A stretch of DNA of 47,312 nt, taken from NCBI GenBank assembly GCA_027493675.1, contig JAOSKI010000013.1:1-47312 (forward strand). Direction: 5' to 3'. Positions 1 through 10,417 of the stretch are shown here, piece by piece. A program made the translations under genes and the position numbers. Positions within the stretch are counted from its first letter, which is position 1; each line of letters starts with the position of its first letter. This DNA is from Microthrixaceae bacterium (GTDB taxonomy: Bacteria > Actinomycetota > Acidimicrobiia > Acidimicrobiales > Microtrichaceae). The notes beneath the pieces are model-generated. The model saw nothing but the letters and a program-made list of their open reading frames with translations, was not told where the DNA came from and searched no databases.

Positions 1-2750
1 GCTAAGTGTTAACCTGGTAACTGGGACACAAGACCCAGCACCTGCAGTCTGGTCCTGTTGAGGATCCAGCCACCGGGCCCAGCTGAATGCAACAACCGCC
101 GCACCACAAGCCATGAGCTCGAGCGGAAGGTATGAAGGGATGCGGTGAGACCGTCAGGAGATGCCGATGTCGACCGAACGGTAGAGGTCCCCGGCACCGG
201 TAGTCGAGCAACCCCAGGTGGGTGATACCACGTCCCAGATCCTGACGCCTACGACCCGGCGGTCACGATCTGATTCGATCACGATAGGTTGCCTTGAGCC
301 CCACCGAGAGCCAGCGACACCAGTTCCCAGCAGTTCTCCAGTGGCCCAGGAGCGCATAGAGGAAGATCCGCACCGGATCGTTGCCGCGGCTCGTGTCGAT
401 CACGATCGTGGAACACGTCGGTGTCGACCGCCGGCATGAACGGCAGGGCGACTCCGCCGTAGTCCTCCCGAATAGAACCGGGCCATCGAGGTGGTGTTGC
501 ACAGACCCAGGAAGCCAAGCCGATATGTCTCCTCCGCCAGGGCATACACGGTCCCCGCGGGGCTGAACATGGGCTCGAAATCCTGCACCAGGTACACGTA
601 CCGCTTGGCTCGTGGGAACCTCGCTGCCATGTACACCGTCGGCCACTGGGTTGCGAGCACCACGTCGGTGTCCGGCACGTCGTCCCAGCGGTCCGCCAGA
701 GACCCGTCGGTGAAGAACACCGGCGAATCGGCCAGACCCGGGAAGATCGCCGCGAAGGCGGAGCGCATCCACTGCTCGTTTGCTCCTGACCAGAACACGA
801 ACCGGTTGTCCACATGGTGGTTCACCCGGAGTTCCTCGGCAATCCGCAGTGCCGTCGCAAGGCCTCCGTAGAACGGATTCTCGATGTCAGGTAGGACCCA
901 GGTGACCGATTGCACCGGCTCGAATCCACGGTGCTCTTCGTGTGATCGCGCGACGTGCGCCACGTCTGCCTCGTCCAGTCGGCAGATGTCCGCCAGCATC
1001 GTCGCCTCGTCCTCGCTGGCACTCTGGCGAAACACCCCGAACGAACGGCCCAGTGGCTCCGCGATCCGTTCCAACGGAGTGGGTTCACCGGGGAGGCGAA
1101 GGCGGATCCGAGGATCCGCGAGGCTCAGGTTCTGCGAGTAGAAGGGATCCCCACCCGTAGCCAACGCTGGTACCACCAGTAGCTCGCGAACATGTCATGG
1201 GAAGGAACTGCAGGTCCCCGCGTGACGCTCTCGAGGTGGTCGACGTCGATCATCGGCGTCGTCACATTCCGATAGCCGCGTCCATGACACGCGAGGCCCA
1301 AGGCTACGTCGCTGCCCAGCAGCTCGAAGCGCTCGTCGAATCCTCCAACTTCCTCGAACACGCCACGTCGCACAGCCACACATGCCGCTGTGTTCGCCAT
1401 GGTGTTTCGGTACCAGTTGGTGGAACCCAACCACGTCTCGGAGTCGGGTGGCAGCCCGGCGAAGAGATGATCGGCGAACCCGCTCAGGCCCAGAACCACA
1501 CCACCGTGCTGGATGGTCCCCTCCGCGCCGATCAACTGCACGCCGACGGTACCGATCCCCCCCTGCGTTGCCCAGCCGGCCAGTTCGTGCAGCCAGTCGG
1601 CGCTGCGGACCCGGCAGTCGTCGTTCAGGAACACGAGCAGTTCGCCACGTGCGGCATCCACGGCGTGGTTGTTCACCGCCGAGTAGTTGAAGGGTTCGTG
1701 CCACCAGAGAACCCTCGCCTCGAAGCCGTCCAGGTGCTCGGCGTACCACTGCCTCGTGGCCCTTCCAAGCGCCCGCCGTTGTCGACGACGATCAACTCCC
1801 AACTCGGATACTCGGTCACCTTGAGGCTCTCGAGGAGGACCGTCATCATCTCGCGGTTGTGGCGCGTGGGCACGATCACCGACGCGGACGGGGTGTCGCG
1901 CTCGGTCCAACGCAGGCGTGGCACACCCCGATGGAGTTCGGCAACAGCGGGGAGGCCACGGGCATCGAGGTGCCGTTGCACGAGCTCACGGCCACGTTCT
2001 CCCGTGACGCCGCCACGTGAACCGAGGTGCAGCAGCACTTCGGGCACATGCACCGCGCGGTCGGCTCGATGTCGGCCGACAGAAGCAGATCCCACCACAG
2101 GTCATCGCCTGTCCCGGAGGGCGATGCGTTATCGAGCAGGGACGGCCCGGATGGCGAAGGCACGGCCCTGGTAGTTGGCAGACCAGAGGATCTCCGGTGA
2201 CCACGCGGGGTGGAAGCGCGGCTCGACATCTGATCCCACGGGGGCGTCGTCGTCGAAGGTGACCAGATCCAGGTGGGGTTGCTCCCACATCGCATCCGCG
2301 ATCCGGAACGCGGCCTCCGGCTCGAGGCGGTCGGTCGGCCGTAGCAGGACCACCATGTCGTCATCGGCGATCCCACTGCCCGGGTTGGACCATCCGTCGC
2401 GCATCTCGATCAGCTCGACATGCGGCCAGAGCTGCGTGGACACCGATTCGCGCAGTGGTGCCGGATCGCCCGGGCCGACTGCGACCACGACCACCCGTCG
2501 TGTGTTCGCGGTTCCGGCCACAGCGGCCTCGATGGCAGCGATCTCGGAGGGACCCGGACGGGAGCGGTCGAGCCACTGCTGGTAGGTCGGATCCTCCGGC
2601 AACGGTGTCGAGCGATGTCGTCGCCAGGCATTTCGACCCTCGCGGTAGGTGTCCAACCCCACCTTGGCGAGGCTTCGCCCGTTGCTCCCGGGGGAAGCAG
2701 CCGACCCCCATCGCCCTGACCAGGTCCTTGGGATCCCGGGGAGGATTCAT
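1..2750 (-). CDS. Multidomain glycosyltransferase (GT2-GT2-WsaF type), 3' end off the window
   Basis: A very large glycosyltransferase that probably adds several sugars to a rhamnose-type surface glycan at the cytoplasmic membrane. It reads from an ATG at 2750 (MNPPRDPKDLVRAMG). About 2630-2130 is a first GT2-like domain (YQQWLDRSRPGPSE, then FHPAWSPEILW near its end). About 2010-1200 is a canonical GT2 domain (SVIVPTRHN, ELIVVDNGG, LLVFLNDDC). About 1150-1 is a WsaF-like rhamnosyltransferase region (YLVQDFEP, TVSPHP). The reading frame breaks at about 2711 (one extra G in a G run), 2110, 1780, 1150, 440, 310 and 210, yet family similarity resumes each time, so I read one gene. The protein is incomplete at the left edge. 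It is the last gene of the locus visible, just downstream of wzt. The acceptor and exact sugar cannot be told from sequence. Confidence 0.75.
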
Positions 2751-2770
2751 GCCTCGGGACCCCCGCCCGG

Positions 2771-4014
2771 TCATCGTCCAGTTCCCCCGAGTTCCACGAT
2801 CCCCTCCTTGCCACGGGGCAGCGTGCCCCTGACGGTCAGCTTGAACGCCCGCTCGATCTCGTCATAGACGTGATCTCCGCTCTCGGTGACCGCGTAGAAG
2901 CTCAACAGATACTGGCCGTTGTACAGCGGAAGCCCTGGGACCAGGAAGGTCACAGTGCCGGACTCGGAGACAGCGCCGATGGGGAGGCCATCGGCCTCGG
3001 TCGTGGTCAGAGAGATCAACTGGCCCGCCTCGTGCCGGAAGGAGATCCCGAACTTGAGCGAGTCGATGCGCTCGGTGACGTCGAAGTCCATCCGGACGAT
3101 CAAATCGTCGCCCGTAGCGGCGAACATCGTGCGGTTGCCATCCGCGTCGAGGATCGACACATCACTGAATCGCACCTCGCCCGACCCCCGTCTCGATCCA
3201 CCGTCATCCACGGTTGCGCCGCTTTCGGCCAGCTCACCGGCCTCCCTCCTGGTTCACATGACGGAGGTAGTCCGCAGCCACGTCGACCGTCGACCCGATC
3301 GAGCGAACACGTCCGCCGTCGAACCACGCAGCGTTGTCGCACATGGTCTGGATCAGTCCGAGGGCTGTGCGACACCAGCACGATCGTCACACCCTGGCGA
3401 CGAAGCTGGTAGATGTGCTCGAAGCACTTGCGTTGGAACTCCTCGTCGCCGACCGCGACCACCTCGTCGATCAGCAGGATCTCCGGGTTCACATGCACCG
3501 ACACGGCAAAGCCGAGGCGAACGTACATGCCCGAGGAATAGACCTTCACCGGGACGTCTATGAACTCCTCGATACCCGAGAACTCGATGATGTCGTCGAT
3601 CACCCGATCGATCTCGGCGCGTCCGAGACCGAGCACTGACGCGTTGAGATAGACGTTCTCGCGTCCGGTCAGATCCGGGTGGAATCCGGCGCCCAACTCG
3701 AGCAATGCCGAGATCCGACCTTCGACATCGACTGTGCCGGTGGTGGGCTGGTAGATCCCCGAGATCAGCCGCAGCATCGTCGACTTGCCCGACCCGTTGT
3801 GCCCGATCATCCCGAAGGTGGTGCCCTCGTCGATCTCGAAGGAGATGTCGCGCAGCGCCCAGAAGTCGTCATAGCGGCGATGATGTTCCGTGCCGAACTG
3901 GGATGCCCGTGAGCGCCGTCGCGCAGCGCTCAGGACCGTCTCCTTGAGCGACGACGGTCGGTCGGTGTACAGGCGGAACCGCTTCGACACTTGATCGACG
4001 ATGATGTGACCCAT
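2771..4014 (-). CDS. wzt: Polysaccharide ABC exporter ATPase with C-terminal glycan-binding domain (Wzt)
   Basis: ATP-binding subunit of an ABC-2 exporter that moves lipid-linked polysaccharide across the cytoplasmic membrane. Walker A (GHNGSGKST) is at residues 71-79, the signature loop reads YSSGMYVRLGFA and Walker B is ILLIDEVVAVGDEEF. The long N-terminal lead before the ABC core (LYTDRPSSLKE) is typical of Wzt/TagH. About 3200-2771 encodes a beta-sandwich tail like the Wzt C-terminal domain that recognises the finished chain (from VRFSDVSILDADGN to FKLTVRGTLP). Two frameshifts, near 3380 and 3200, separate the parts. The start lies 2 bp after the wzm stop, so the pair is co-transcribed. 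The glycan-binding tail implies chain-length or end-group-coupled export, as known for O9a-type systems; the ligand here is unknown. Confidence 0.88.
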
Positions 4015-4016
4015 GA

Positions 4017-4822
4017 TCAGATCTCCTCGATGGCCATCGGGGCCCGTCGCAGAACACCCACCAGCCGAGGAACAGAGTCGCCACGCACGTCGCCGCGGTG
4101 TAGATCATCTGCGTTGCGGTGGGGAACTGCAGGAGGTACATCGACTGGCGCGCCTGCTCGGTCAGTTGGGTGAGAGGGTTGGCCTCGACGGCCCGTCTGA
4201 TGGGAAAGCCTCCGACTTCAGCCGGCACGTCGCTGAGGCTGTACACGATCGGTGTCCCGTAGAACAGCACCTGCATGAGGATGCTGACGAGATAGCCGAC
4301 GTCCCGGTAGAAGACGTTGAGGAGGCTGGCCATCAAGCCCAGTCCAAGAGCGAAGCACACCATCTCCAGGATCAGCAGCGGCATCACGATCCAGGACCAT
4401 CCCACGTTGCCCAACACCGCAAGCACCGCAACCAGGACCAGGACCTCGGTGGCGACCTGCAACAACGACGAGAACATGTTCGCGATGGCTGGGATCTCCG
4501 GTGGGAAGTAGATCTTCCCCATCAGGCCACCCGCATCGAAGAGCGCCGACATGGACCCGTTCAGGATCGAGGAGAACCCGTTCCAGATGATCAGCGCGGC
4601 GAAGAGCCACAAGGCGAAGTTCGACAACCCGGTCGGTGAGGTCGGAGGTGACGAACGGAGGTAGACACCGAAGACCAGCGTGTACACGGCGAGTGTGCTC
4701 GCGGGGTTTATCAGTGCCCAGAGCCGACCCAGGACGCTCTTCTTGTAGCGGGACTTGAGTTCACGTTGCGTGAGGTTCTGGATGAGCGTTCGATACGCCC
4801 AGATCTCGTTGGCAGAACTCAT
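4017..4822 (-). CDS. wzm: ABC-2 type polysaccharide export permease (Wzm)
   Basis: Integral membrane subunit that pairs with the ATPase encoded next to it. The N-terminus has the family's cytoplasmic motif (LTQRELKSRYKKSVLGRLWALINP), followed by about six hydrophobic segments (for example LAVYTLVFGVYL, FALWLFAALIIW, VLVLVAVLAVLG, SILMQVLFYGTPIVYS). A probable single-base error at about 4055 hides the true C-terminus. The corrected frame ends with MAIEEI and a TGA at 4019-4017, giving about 268 aa, the usual length. Without the correction the frame runs artificially into wzt. The start at 4822 is an ATG giving MSSANEIWAYRTL. Role and pairing are well supported; the exported polymer is inferred from the rhamnose genes nearby. 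Confidence 0.88.
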
Positions 4823-5147
4823 GGAACCTCGGCATTCGGGCTCGCATCATGGAGCCCATCTGTTCGTTTGCCCGACACAACCGCACAGGTCCCCCACGAT
4901 CGGATGCGCATCCTCACGCGTCCGTGTACCTCGGCGTGCGACGGGGGACCACCTACCGGGCGGGTCAAGAGATTACCAGTGGATACACCGTGGACCTTGG
5001 ACCACCCAGGGACGGGCGACACCTTAGTGCCCGGATGCCGGCGCGCTGGTAGGACAGCAGCCGATCATGTGGCCCTGTGAGATCCAGTGCGTGCTGCAGC
5101 CGCTCCAGCATGCTCCACAGATCGATCCGCCGACGGCGGAACGATCG
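4823..5147. other. Non-coding gap between rmlD and wzm
   Basis: About 325 bp separate the rmlD stop from the wzm start. I see no open frame here with recognisable similarity and no clear hairpin. A short frame after the rmlD stop (RLQHALDLTGPHDRLL) could be the relic of something but matches nothing I know. The wzm-wzt promoter is probably in this stretch. Confidence 0.4.
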
Positions 5148-5994
5148 CTACACGAGTTCGGCCACGACCTCGGCCAGTGGCTCTCTGAAGTCCCGGGACT
5201 CGGCGAATCCGTGCAACCGCCACGCCATGTTGTCGAGTACGGAGTTGGCGGGTCGCTTAGCCGGTCGCGGAGGATCCAACTCGGTGGTGCTGATCGGCTG
5301 CACACGGTCCGGATCGTGGCCTCCTGCACCGAAGACCTCCCGCGCGAAGTCGTACCAGCTCACCGCGCCTTGGTTGGTCGTGTGAAAGACCCCCGGCACG
5401 CGCTCCACACCGAGCTTCAACAGCATCTGTGCCAGATCGGATGCGAAGGTGGGATGGCCGCGCTGGTCATCGACGAACCTCACCGTGTCGTGTTCGTCCG
5501 CAAGGCGCAAGGAGGGTCTTCACCATGTTGTTTCCATGGCTGCTGCACACCCATGAGGTGCGAGCGATCGTCCAGCCGGGATCGATCTCCATCTCGCCAC
5601 CGAGCTTGGTCGCCCCGTAGACGGATTCGGGTGCAGGTCGGTCCCACTCGACATACGGCGAGGGCTTGGTGCCGTCGAACACGTAGTCGGTGCTCACGTA
5701 GACCACATGGGCACCGCAGCGGCGTGCAGCATCGGCGATGAACCGGGTGGCACCGCAGTTGACCGCATATGCGGTGGCGATCTCCGTCTCGCAGACGTCC
5801 ACAGCCGTGAAGGCCGCACCGTGGATGATCAGATCGGGCACCCACTGCGTCATTACCGACAGCACGTGATCGCGGTCGGTGAGATCGTGTTCGGGGAGAT
5901 CGAGGCCGAGTAGCTCGTGCTGGCGCTGCGACTCCAGCACCCGGGTCAACTCACGACCGAGCTGACCGTTGCTGCCTGTGACGACGATCCTCAT
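5148..5994 (-). CDS. rmlD: dTDP-4-dehydrorhamnose reductase (RmlD)
   Basis: Last step of dTDP-L-rhamnose synthesis: NAD(P)H-dependent reduction of dTDP-4-dehydro-L-rhamnose in the cytoplasm. The N-terminal Rossmann motif is MRIVVTGSNGQLGREL. Further RmlD hallmarks are YVSTDYVFDG, YGATKLGGE (catalytic Tyr-x3-Lys) and RTSWVCSSHGNNMVKT. A frameshift at about 5510 splits off the C-terminal part, which continues correctly with VRFVDDQRGHPTFASDLA, the usual RmlD substrate-domain motif, and ends at 5148. The ATG overlaps the rmlB stop (ATGA), so translation is coupled. Corrected length is about 282 aa, normal for the family. Confidence 0.92.
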
Positions 5995-6962
5995 CAGCGG
6001 TTCTTCACACGGGCGGTCAGTGGTTCCCACCAGTCGCGGTTGTCGACATAGAACGCCACGGTCTCCTCGAGACCGGCCTCGAAGTCCGTCTCGGGTGACC
6101 ATCCGAGCTTGGCCACCTTCTCCGTTGCTATCGAGTAGCGGCGATCGTGACCTAGGCGGTCCTCGACGTAGTCGACACAGGATTCGTCCTTGCCGAGAAT
6201 GGCGAGGAGCCTGTCGGTGATCACCCTGTTGGTGAGTTCGTTGCCGGCACCGATGTTGTAGATCTCCCCGAACCAGCCCTCTCGCAGCACCAGGTCGACA
6301 CCACGGCAGTTGTCTCGCACGAAGAGCCAGTCACGCACGTTCAGACCGTCGCCGTAGAGCGGGACCTTGCGCCCGACGAGCAGTGAGGTGACGAAGTACG
6401 GGATCAGCTTCTCGGGGAACTGGTAGGGGCCGTACTGGTTGGAGGACCGGGTGACCAGGACCGGCAGATCGTGGGTCTCGTGATATGCGAGCGCTATGAG
6501 GTCTGAGCCTGCTTTGGCAGCGGAGTAGGGGGACCGAGGCGCGAGCACGTCGGTCTCGGTGAACGAACCCTCTTCGATGGAACCATAGACCTCATCGGTG
6601 GAGATGTGCACGAAGCGCTCGACACCGACGTCGATTGCCACGTCACACATCACATTGGTTCCCAGGCAGTTGGTCCTCACGAAGACGTCCGGATCGAGCA
6701 GGGAGCGGTCCACGTGACTCTCCGCGGCGAAATGGACCACGGCGTCATGACCTGCCATCGCATCTCGGACGACCGCTCGGTCACAGATGTCGCCGTGCAC
6801 GAAGGCGAACCGGGGATCGGAGTCGAACTCCGCCAGAGTCTCGCGGTTGCCGGCGTAGGTGAGCGCATCGAGGACGGTCACGGTGTCATCGGAATGCGCC
6901 AACAGGTGACGCACGAAGTTCGAGCCGATGAACCCGGCTCCACCGGTCAGGAGTATTCGCAT
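5994..6962 (-). CDS. rmlB: dTDP-glucose 4,6-dehydratase (RmlB)
   Basis: Converts dTDP-glucose to dTDP-4-keto-6-deoxyglucose, the second step toward dTDP-rhamnose. This is one of the few long genes here with an unbroken frame: 322 aa from ATG 6962 (MRILLTGGAGFIGSNF). The NAD-binding glycine motif is at residues 7-13. The dehydratase signature Thr-Asp-Glu is at 122-124 (HISTDEVYG), and the catalytic Tyr146-x3-Lys150 reads YSAAK. RSSNQYGPYQFPEKLIP is a typical RmlB substrate loop. An in-frame start upstream at 7244 exists but adds 94 residues with no similarity, so I prefer 6962. It is coupled to rmlD by an ATGA overlap. Confidence 0.95.
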   Translation of the reverse strand: MRILLTGGAGFIGSNFVRHLLAHSDDTVTVLDALTYAGNRETLAEFDSDPRFAFVHGDICDRAVVRDAMAGHDAVVHFAAESHVDRSLLDPDVFVRTNCLGTNVMCDVAIDVGVERFVHISTDEVYGSIEEGSFTETDVLAPRSPYSAAKAGSDLIALAYHETHDLPVLVTRSSNQYGPYQFPEKLIPYFVTSLLVGRKVPLYGDGLNVRDWLFVRDNCRGVDLVLREGWFGEIYNIGAGNELTNRVITDRLLAILGKDESCVDYVEDRLGHDRRYSIATEKVAKLGWSPETDFEAGLEETVAFYVDNRDWWEPLTARVKNR

Positions 6963-7044
6963 TGGTGGATCCAGGAGTTGGTTGGAGGGCTGGCAGGGAC
7001 TGCTGGCACGGCATCGCAAACTACCCGCTGCATCGCAGGCACGG

Positions 7045-8618
7045 CTACTCCTGCAGCGCCGGCATTGGGGATCCGCTCTCCGTATCCGGATCCCGGGACG
7101 GGGGTCGCCGGATCCGACTTCGATCCCAACTCGATGGCGACCAAGGGCAGATGACGACCACCCAACAGCCGACGAGGAGCACGGCCGCCGACCAACCCAG
7201 CGGGCTCCACGCGGCAATCGACTCGAGGCCGCCGATGAGGCCACCCGGCCAGTAGAAGTCGAAGAGGACCACTGTCGCCAGGGCGTGGTTGGCCACCACC
7301 AGAACGGAGATGATGCGACGAGTCACGACGCTACGATCCGGCTCCGCGGCAGCGACCGCCAACGAGATCGGAACCATACAGATGAAGAGGTACCGGCCCT
7401 GTTGAGCAGGGAACGTACCTGATGCCTCGTATCCCTGGAATGCGTTCGCCGGGTAGAGCACCAGAGCGAATCCCACCGGCATGAGCATGATGCGCAGATA
7501 GGGCAACCGACCCCGCACGACAGCGAAGACGACCGCCATGACCAGCAACGCCATCATCGTGAACGTCCAGAACTGCGGAGTGGGGACCGCCAACCACCCG
7601 AACTTGCCCCAGAACGTCTCGGAGGTCTTGGTGAGGATGGCCTGAGCGAAGGCGAGAGGTCGATCGGCTGCTGCGCCCGTCGCCGCATGGGACGAAGTTC
7701 GAGGGGAACGGCTCGCTGGGCACGATCAGGTTGCGGACATAGAACAGTCCACCCAGCGCTGCCCACCGAGACCGCCACCACAGCGAAGCGGCGCTGCTGT
7801 CCTCCGCGACGCCACGCGACCACAGCGACGAGCACCACGAACGGAACAAGCGCTATCGCGTTGCCCTTAGCCATCAGGGCGAGCGCGGTGCCACCCGCCA
7901 GCAGAGCCGCAGCACCCCGGTCCATCCTGACATGGAGGATCCTCGCGCACGACAGGAAAGTGAGGGATGCCGCGAGGACCACCAGGTTGTCGTTGTTCAC
8001 CGAACCACCGACGAATCCGAGTTGCGGGACCGCCAGCGGAAAGAGCGCCGCGATCACACTGAGACGATCGGGCCATCCCAGTTGCTTGGCGGTCGCCCAG
8101 CTACAGATACGGAACCGCTGCCATCAGCAGCACATTGAAGATGCGCAGCAGCATCACCTCACGGTCGGCTGTCCAGACATCCTCCGGCAGGACCGACGTC
8201 ACCGCCGTGCGCATGGTCGCCACGAGCGAGTAGTACGCCGGTGGATGCTGTGTCATGCTGATTTCGCCCAACCTCAGGCATGGCCGGGCCCAGGTCGGAC
8301 AACGATGGCCTGGGATGCTCAGGAGCACTTCCACGGAGAACCTGGGAGGGAAGTACCCTCGCATGCCATCTCTTTGTCAGCGCATCCAAGTCCGGTCTTA
8401 TCGCACCCTCGGTTGGGTCCTCGAATGCCGGCGCGGGTCGATGCATCCAGTACCCGGTCGACATGATGGGGCTCATCCGGCGGCTGGAACAACGGCGAGA
8501 GCACCGAGAAGGCGAACAACACACAGATCCACGCGGCGGTCGACCACCACACTGCCCGGGTGGGTCGGACGAACAACCTCGCCGGCCCCTCGATGATGCC
8601 GATTCGGCTCTCGTTCAT
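7045..8618 (-). CDS. DUF2142-like polytopic membrane protein
   Basis: A multi-spanning membrane protein resembling DUF2142 proteins, which often lie in polysaccharide clusters and may be lipid-linked-sugar glycosyltransferases. Support: a first membrane span (WICVLFAFSVL) followed by the acidic external motif PLFQPPDEPHHVD, then TQHPPAYYSL, then many hydrophobic segments (IAALFPLAVPQL, AAALLAGGTALALMA, FTMMALLVMAVVFAVV, ISVLVVANHALATVVLF). Frames must be joined near 8350, 8095 and 7650, so the protein is about 525 aa. Its ATG (8618) overlaps the rmlC stop (ATGA), indicating coupling. The C-terminus is uncertain: the frame ends at 7045, but another frameshift could move the stop to about 6950. 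The function is not established. Confidence 0.65.
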
Positions 8619-9187
8619 GTACGCAGCGACGAGTGCGGTTGCCACATGGGCTCGATCTCCGAACGCCGAGGATTCGACCTGTCGCGTGCGGAGAGGACCG
8701 GTTCACCGCTCAGGCCCCAGTCGGCATCGATCTCGGGATCGTCCCACGCACACCCAGTTCGTCGGCCGGGTTGTAGTACCCGTCCACGAGATAGGTGATG
8801 GCCATGTCGGTGAGGCTCGCGAACCCGTGGGCGACGCCTGGGGGATGTAGACGCCCAAGTGCTCGTTGGCTCCTCCACCCACCTCACCCAGGTCGATCAT
8901 CTGCGTTGCGCCGTCGGTGCTGCTGCCCTGACGAAGGTCGTGCAGAACGACCCGGGCATGACCGAAAGGCACATACCAGTAGTCGGCCTGATGCAGGTGG
9001 TAGTGGAGTCCTACCAGGCATCCCGCATCCGGTTGCCACGATTGCCCTGGATCATCTCGCGCCCACCGGGTATCCACTCACGCCGGTAGGTCTCCACGAA
9101 GTAGCCGCGGTCGTCACCGAAGACGCTCGGGCGCACCAGGTAGACACCGTCGATGATCTCGGAGGGAGTTATCTCGGCCATGGACAT
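8615..9187 (-). CDS. rmlC: dTDP-4-dehydrorhamnose 3,5-epimerase (RmlC)
   Basis: Third enzyme of dTDP-L-rhamnose synthesis, a cupin-fold epimerase. From ATG 9187 the protein reads MSMAEITPSEIIDGVYLVRP, then DDRGYFVETYRREWIP. After a frameshift near 9025 it continues LVGLHYHLHQADYWYVPFG, in which the His pair and Gln are RmlC active-site and cupin features, and ARVVLHDLRQGS. A second break near 8820 leads to DPEIDADWGLSGEPVLS and the stop at 8615. Corrected length is about 190 aa, as expected. An AGGA about 8 nt upstream of 9187 favours that start over the ATG at 9181. It lies between rmlA and the DUF2142 gene. Confidence 0.85.
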
Positions 9188-9243
9188 GCTCGGTTCCTAC
9201 TCTCTGGGCTGTCTTGGCTCCAGCCCCTGTGCGCCAATGCGGC

Positions 9244-10350
9244 CTACTGGATGTCGATCGAGCAGTGATCCCCGATCATCAGGCGAGTGGCAGAGGGGCG
9301 GGCTCCTGTGCGCACCACCTCGGTTTCGCGCCCGATCAGGGAGTCGGTGAGTCGGGGTACGTTCTCGATCCGGGCGCCTCGCAACACCACGGAATGCTCA
9401 ACCTCCGAGTCCCGCACGACGCAGTCCTCGGCGATAGCGGTGAAAGGGCCCACGTAGGTGGATTCCACCACGGTGCCGGCTCCGATGATCACAGGTCCCC
9501 GAATGTGTGATGCCACCACCGACGCCCCCTTCTCGACCACGACCCGCCCGTCGATCCGTGACGCATCATCGACATCGCCTTCGATCCTGGACTCCAGTGT
9601 CTCGAGGACCCTGCGATTGCTCTCGAGCAACGGGTCCTTCTTGCCCGTGTCGAGCCACCAACCCTTGAGCTCATCGTGACGAACCCTCTGGCCGTCATCG
9701 ATCAGCCACTGAATGGCATCGGTGATCTCCAACTCCCCGCGGTCCGACGGTTTGATCGACGCGACGGCCTCATGGATCGCTGAGGTGAACAGGTAGACCC
9801 CCACCAGCGCCAGATTGCTCGGAGGATCAGCCGGCTTCTCCACGAGGGCTACCACCCGACCCTCGGGATCCACCGCCGCCACGCCGAATCGCTCCGGATC
9901 AGGCACGGGACAGAGCAGGATCTGAGCGACAGGAGGCGGGTCGCCACCGCTCAGCTCCGGGCTCGATGCCCGTTGACGGTCGGACTCGAAACGTTCCACG
10001 AACTCGACCAGCCCCTGTTGGAGCATGTTGTCGCCGAGGTACATCACGAAGTCGTCGTCGCCGAGGAACTCCTTGGCGATCAGCACGCAATGCGCCAAAC
10101 CGAGTGGTTCGTCCTGGGGGATGTAGGTGATTCGGGCACCGAAGCGCGACCCGTCGCCGACAGCCTCACGCACCTCTGCGCCCGTCTCGCCGGTGATGAT
10201 CCCGATCTCGGTGATGCCGGCTTCGACCATGTCCTCGATGCCGTAGAACAAGATCGGCTTGTTGGCAACGGGCACCAGTTGCTTGGCACTCGTATGGGTG
10301 ATCGGCCGCAACCTCGTGCCGGCGCCACCGGAGAGTATCAATCCCTTCAC
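9244..10350 (-). CDS. rmlA: Glucose-1-phosphate thymidylyltransferase, long form (RmlA)
   Basis: Makes dTDP-glucose from dTTP and glucose-1-phosphate, the entry step of the rhamnose pathway. Intact frame of 368 aa. The N-terminal nucleotidyltransferase motif is MKGLILSGGAGTRLRPITHT, followed by VPVANKPILFYGIEDM, YLGDNMLQQG and VEKPADPPSNLALVGVY. About 120 C-terminal residues beyond the catalytic domain look like a left-handed beta-helix (GRVVVEKGASVVAS, GPVIIGAGTVVES), which marks the long StrD/RmlA-like form rather than the short RmlA of enterobacteria. It precedes rmlC by 56 bp. With rmlB, rmlC and rmlD the window holds the complete pathway. Confidence 0.93.
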   Translation of the reverse strand: MKGLILSGGAGTRLRPITHTSAKQLVPVANKPILFYGIEDMVEAGITEIGIITGETGAEVREAVGDGSRFGARITYIPQDEPLGLAHCVLIAKEFLGDDDFVMYLGDNMLQQGLVEFVERFESDRQRASSPELSGGDPPPVAQILLCPVPDPERFGVAAVDPEGRVVALVEKPADPPSNLALVGVYLFTSAIHEAVASIKPSDRGELEITDAIQWLIDDGQRVRHDELKGWWLDTGKKDPLLESNRRVLETLESRIEGDVDDASRIDGRVVVEKGASVVASHIRGPVIIGAGTVVESTYVGPFTAIAEDCVVRDSEVEHSVVLRGARIENVPRLTDSLIGRETEVVRTGARPSATRLMIGDHCSIDIQ

Positions 10351-10417
10351 GACACCCAGTTCTAGCAGCTGGCAGCCGACCGACCCTGGCTCACAGGTCG
10401 GACGGCCAAGGCTCAGC

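Noticed and set aside
3869..4016. wzm ending inside wzt with a long overlap.
   Set aside because: The extra residues are out-of-frame wzt sequence. A single-base correction near 4055 gives a normal C-terminus and a stop 2 bp before wzt.
6963..7244. N-terminal extension of RmlB to 7244.
   Set aside because: The extra 94 residues show no similarity, and the Rossmann motif belongs at the very N-terminus, as with the start at 6962.
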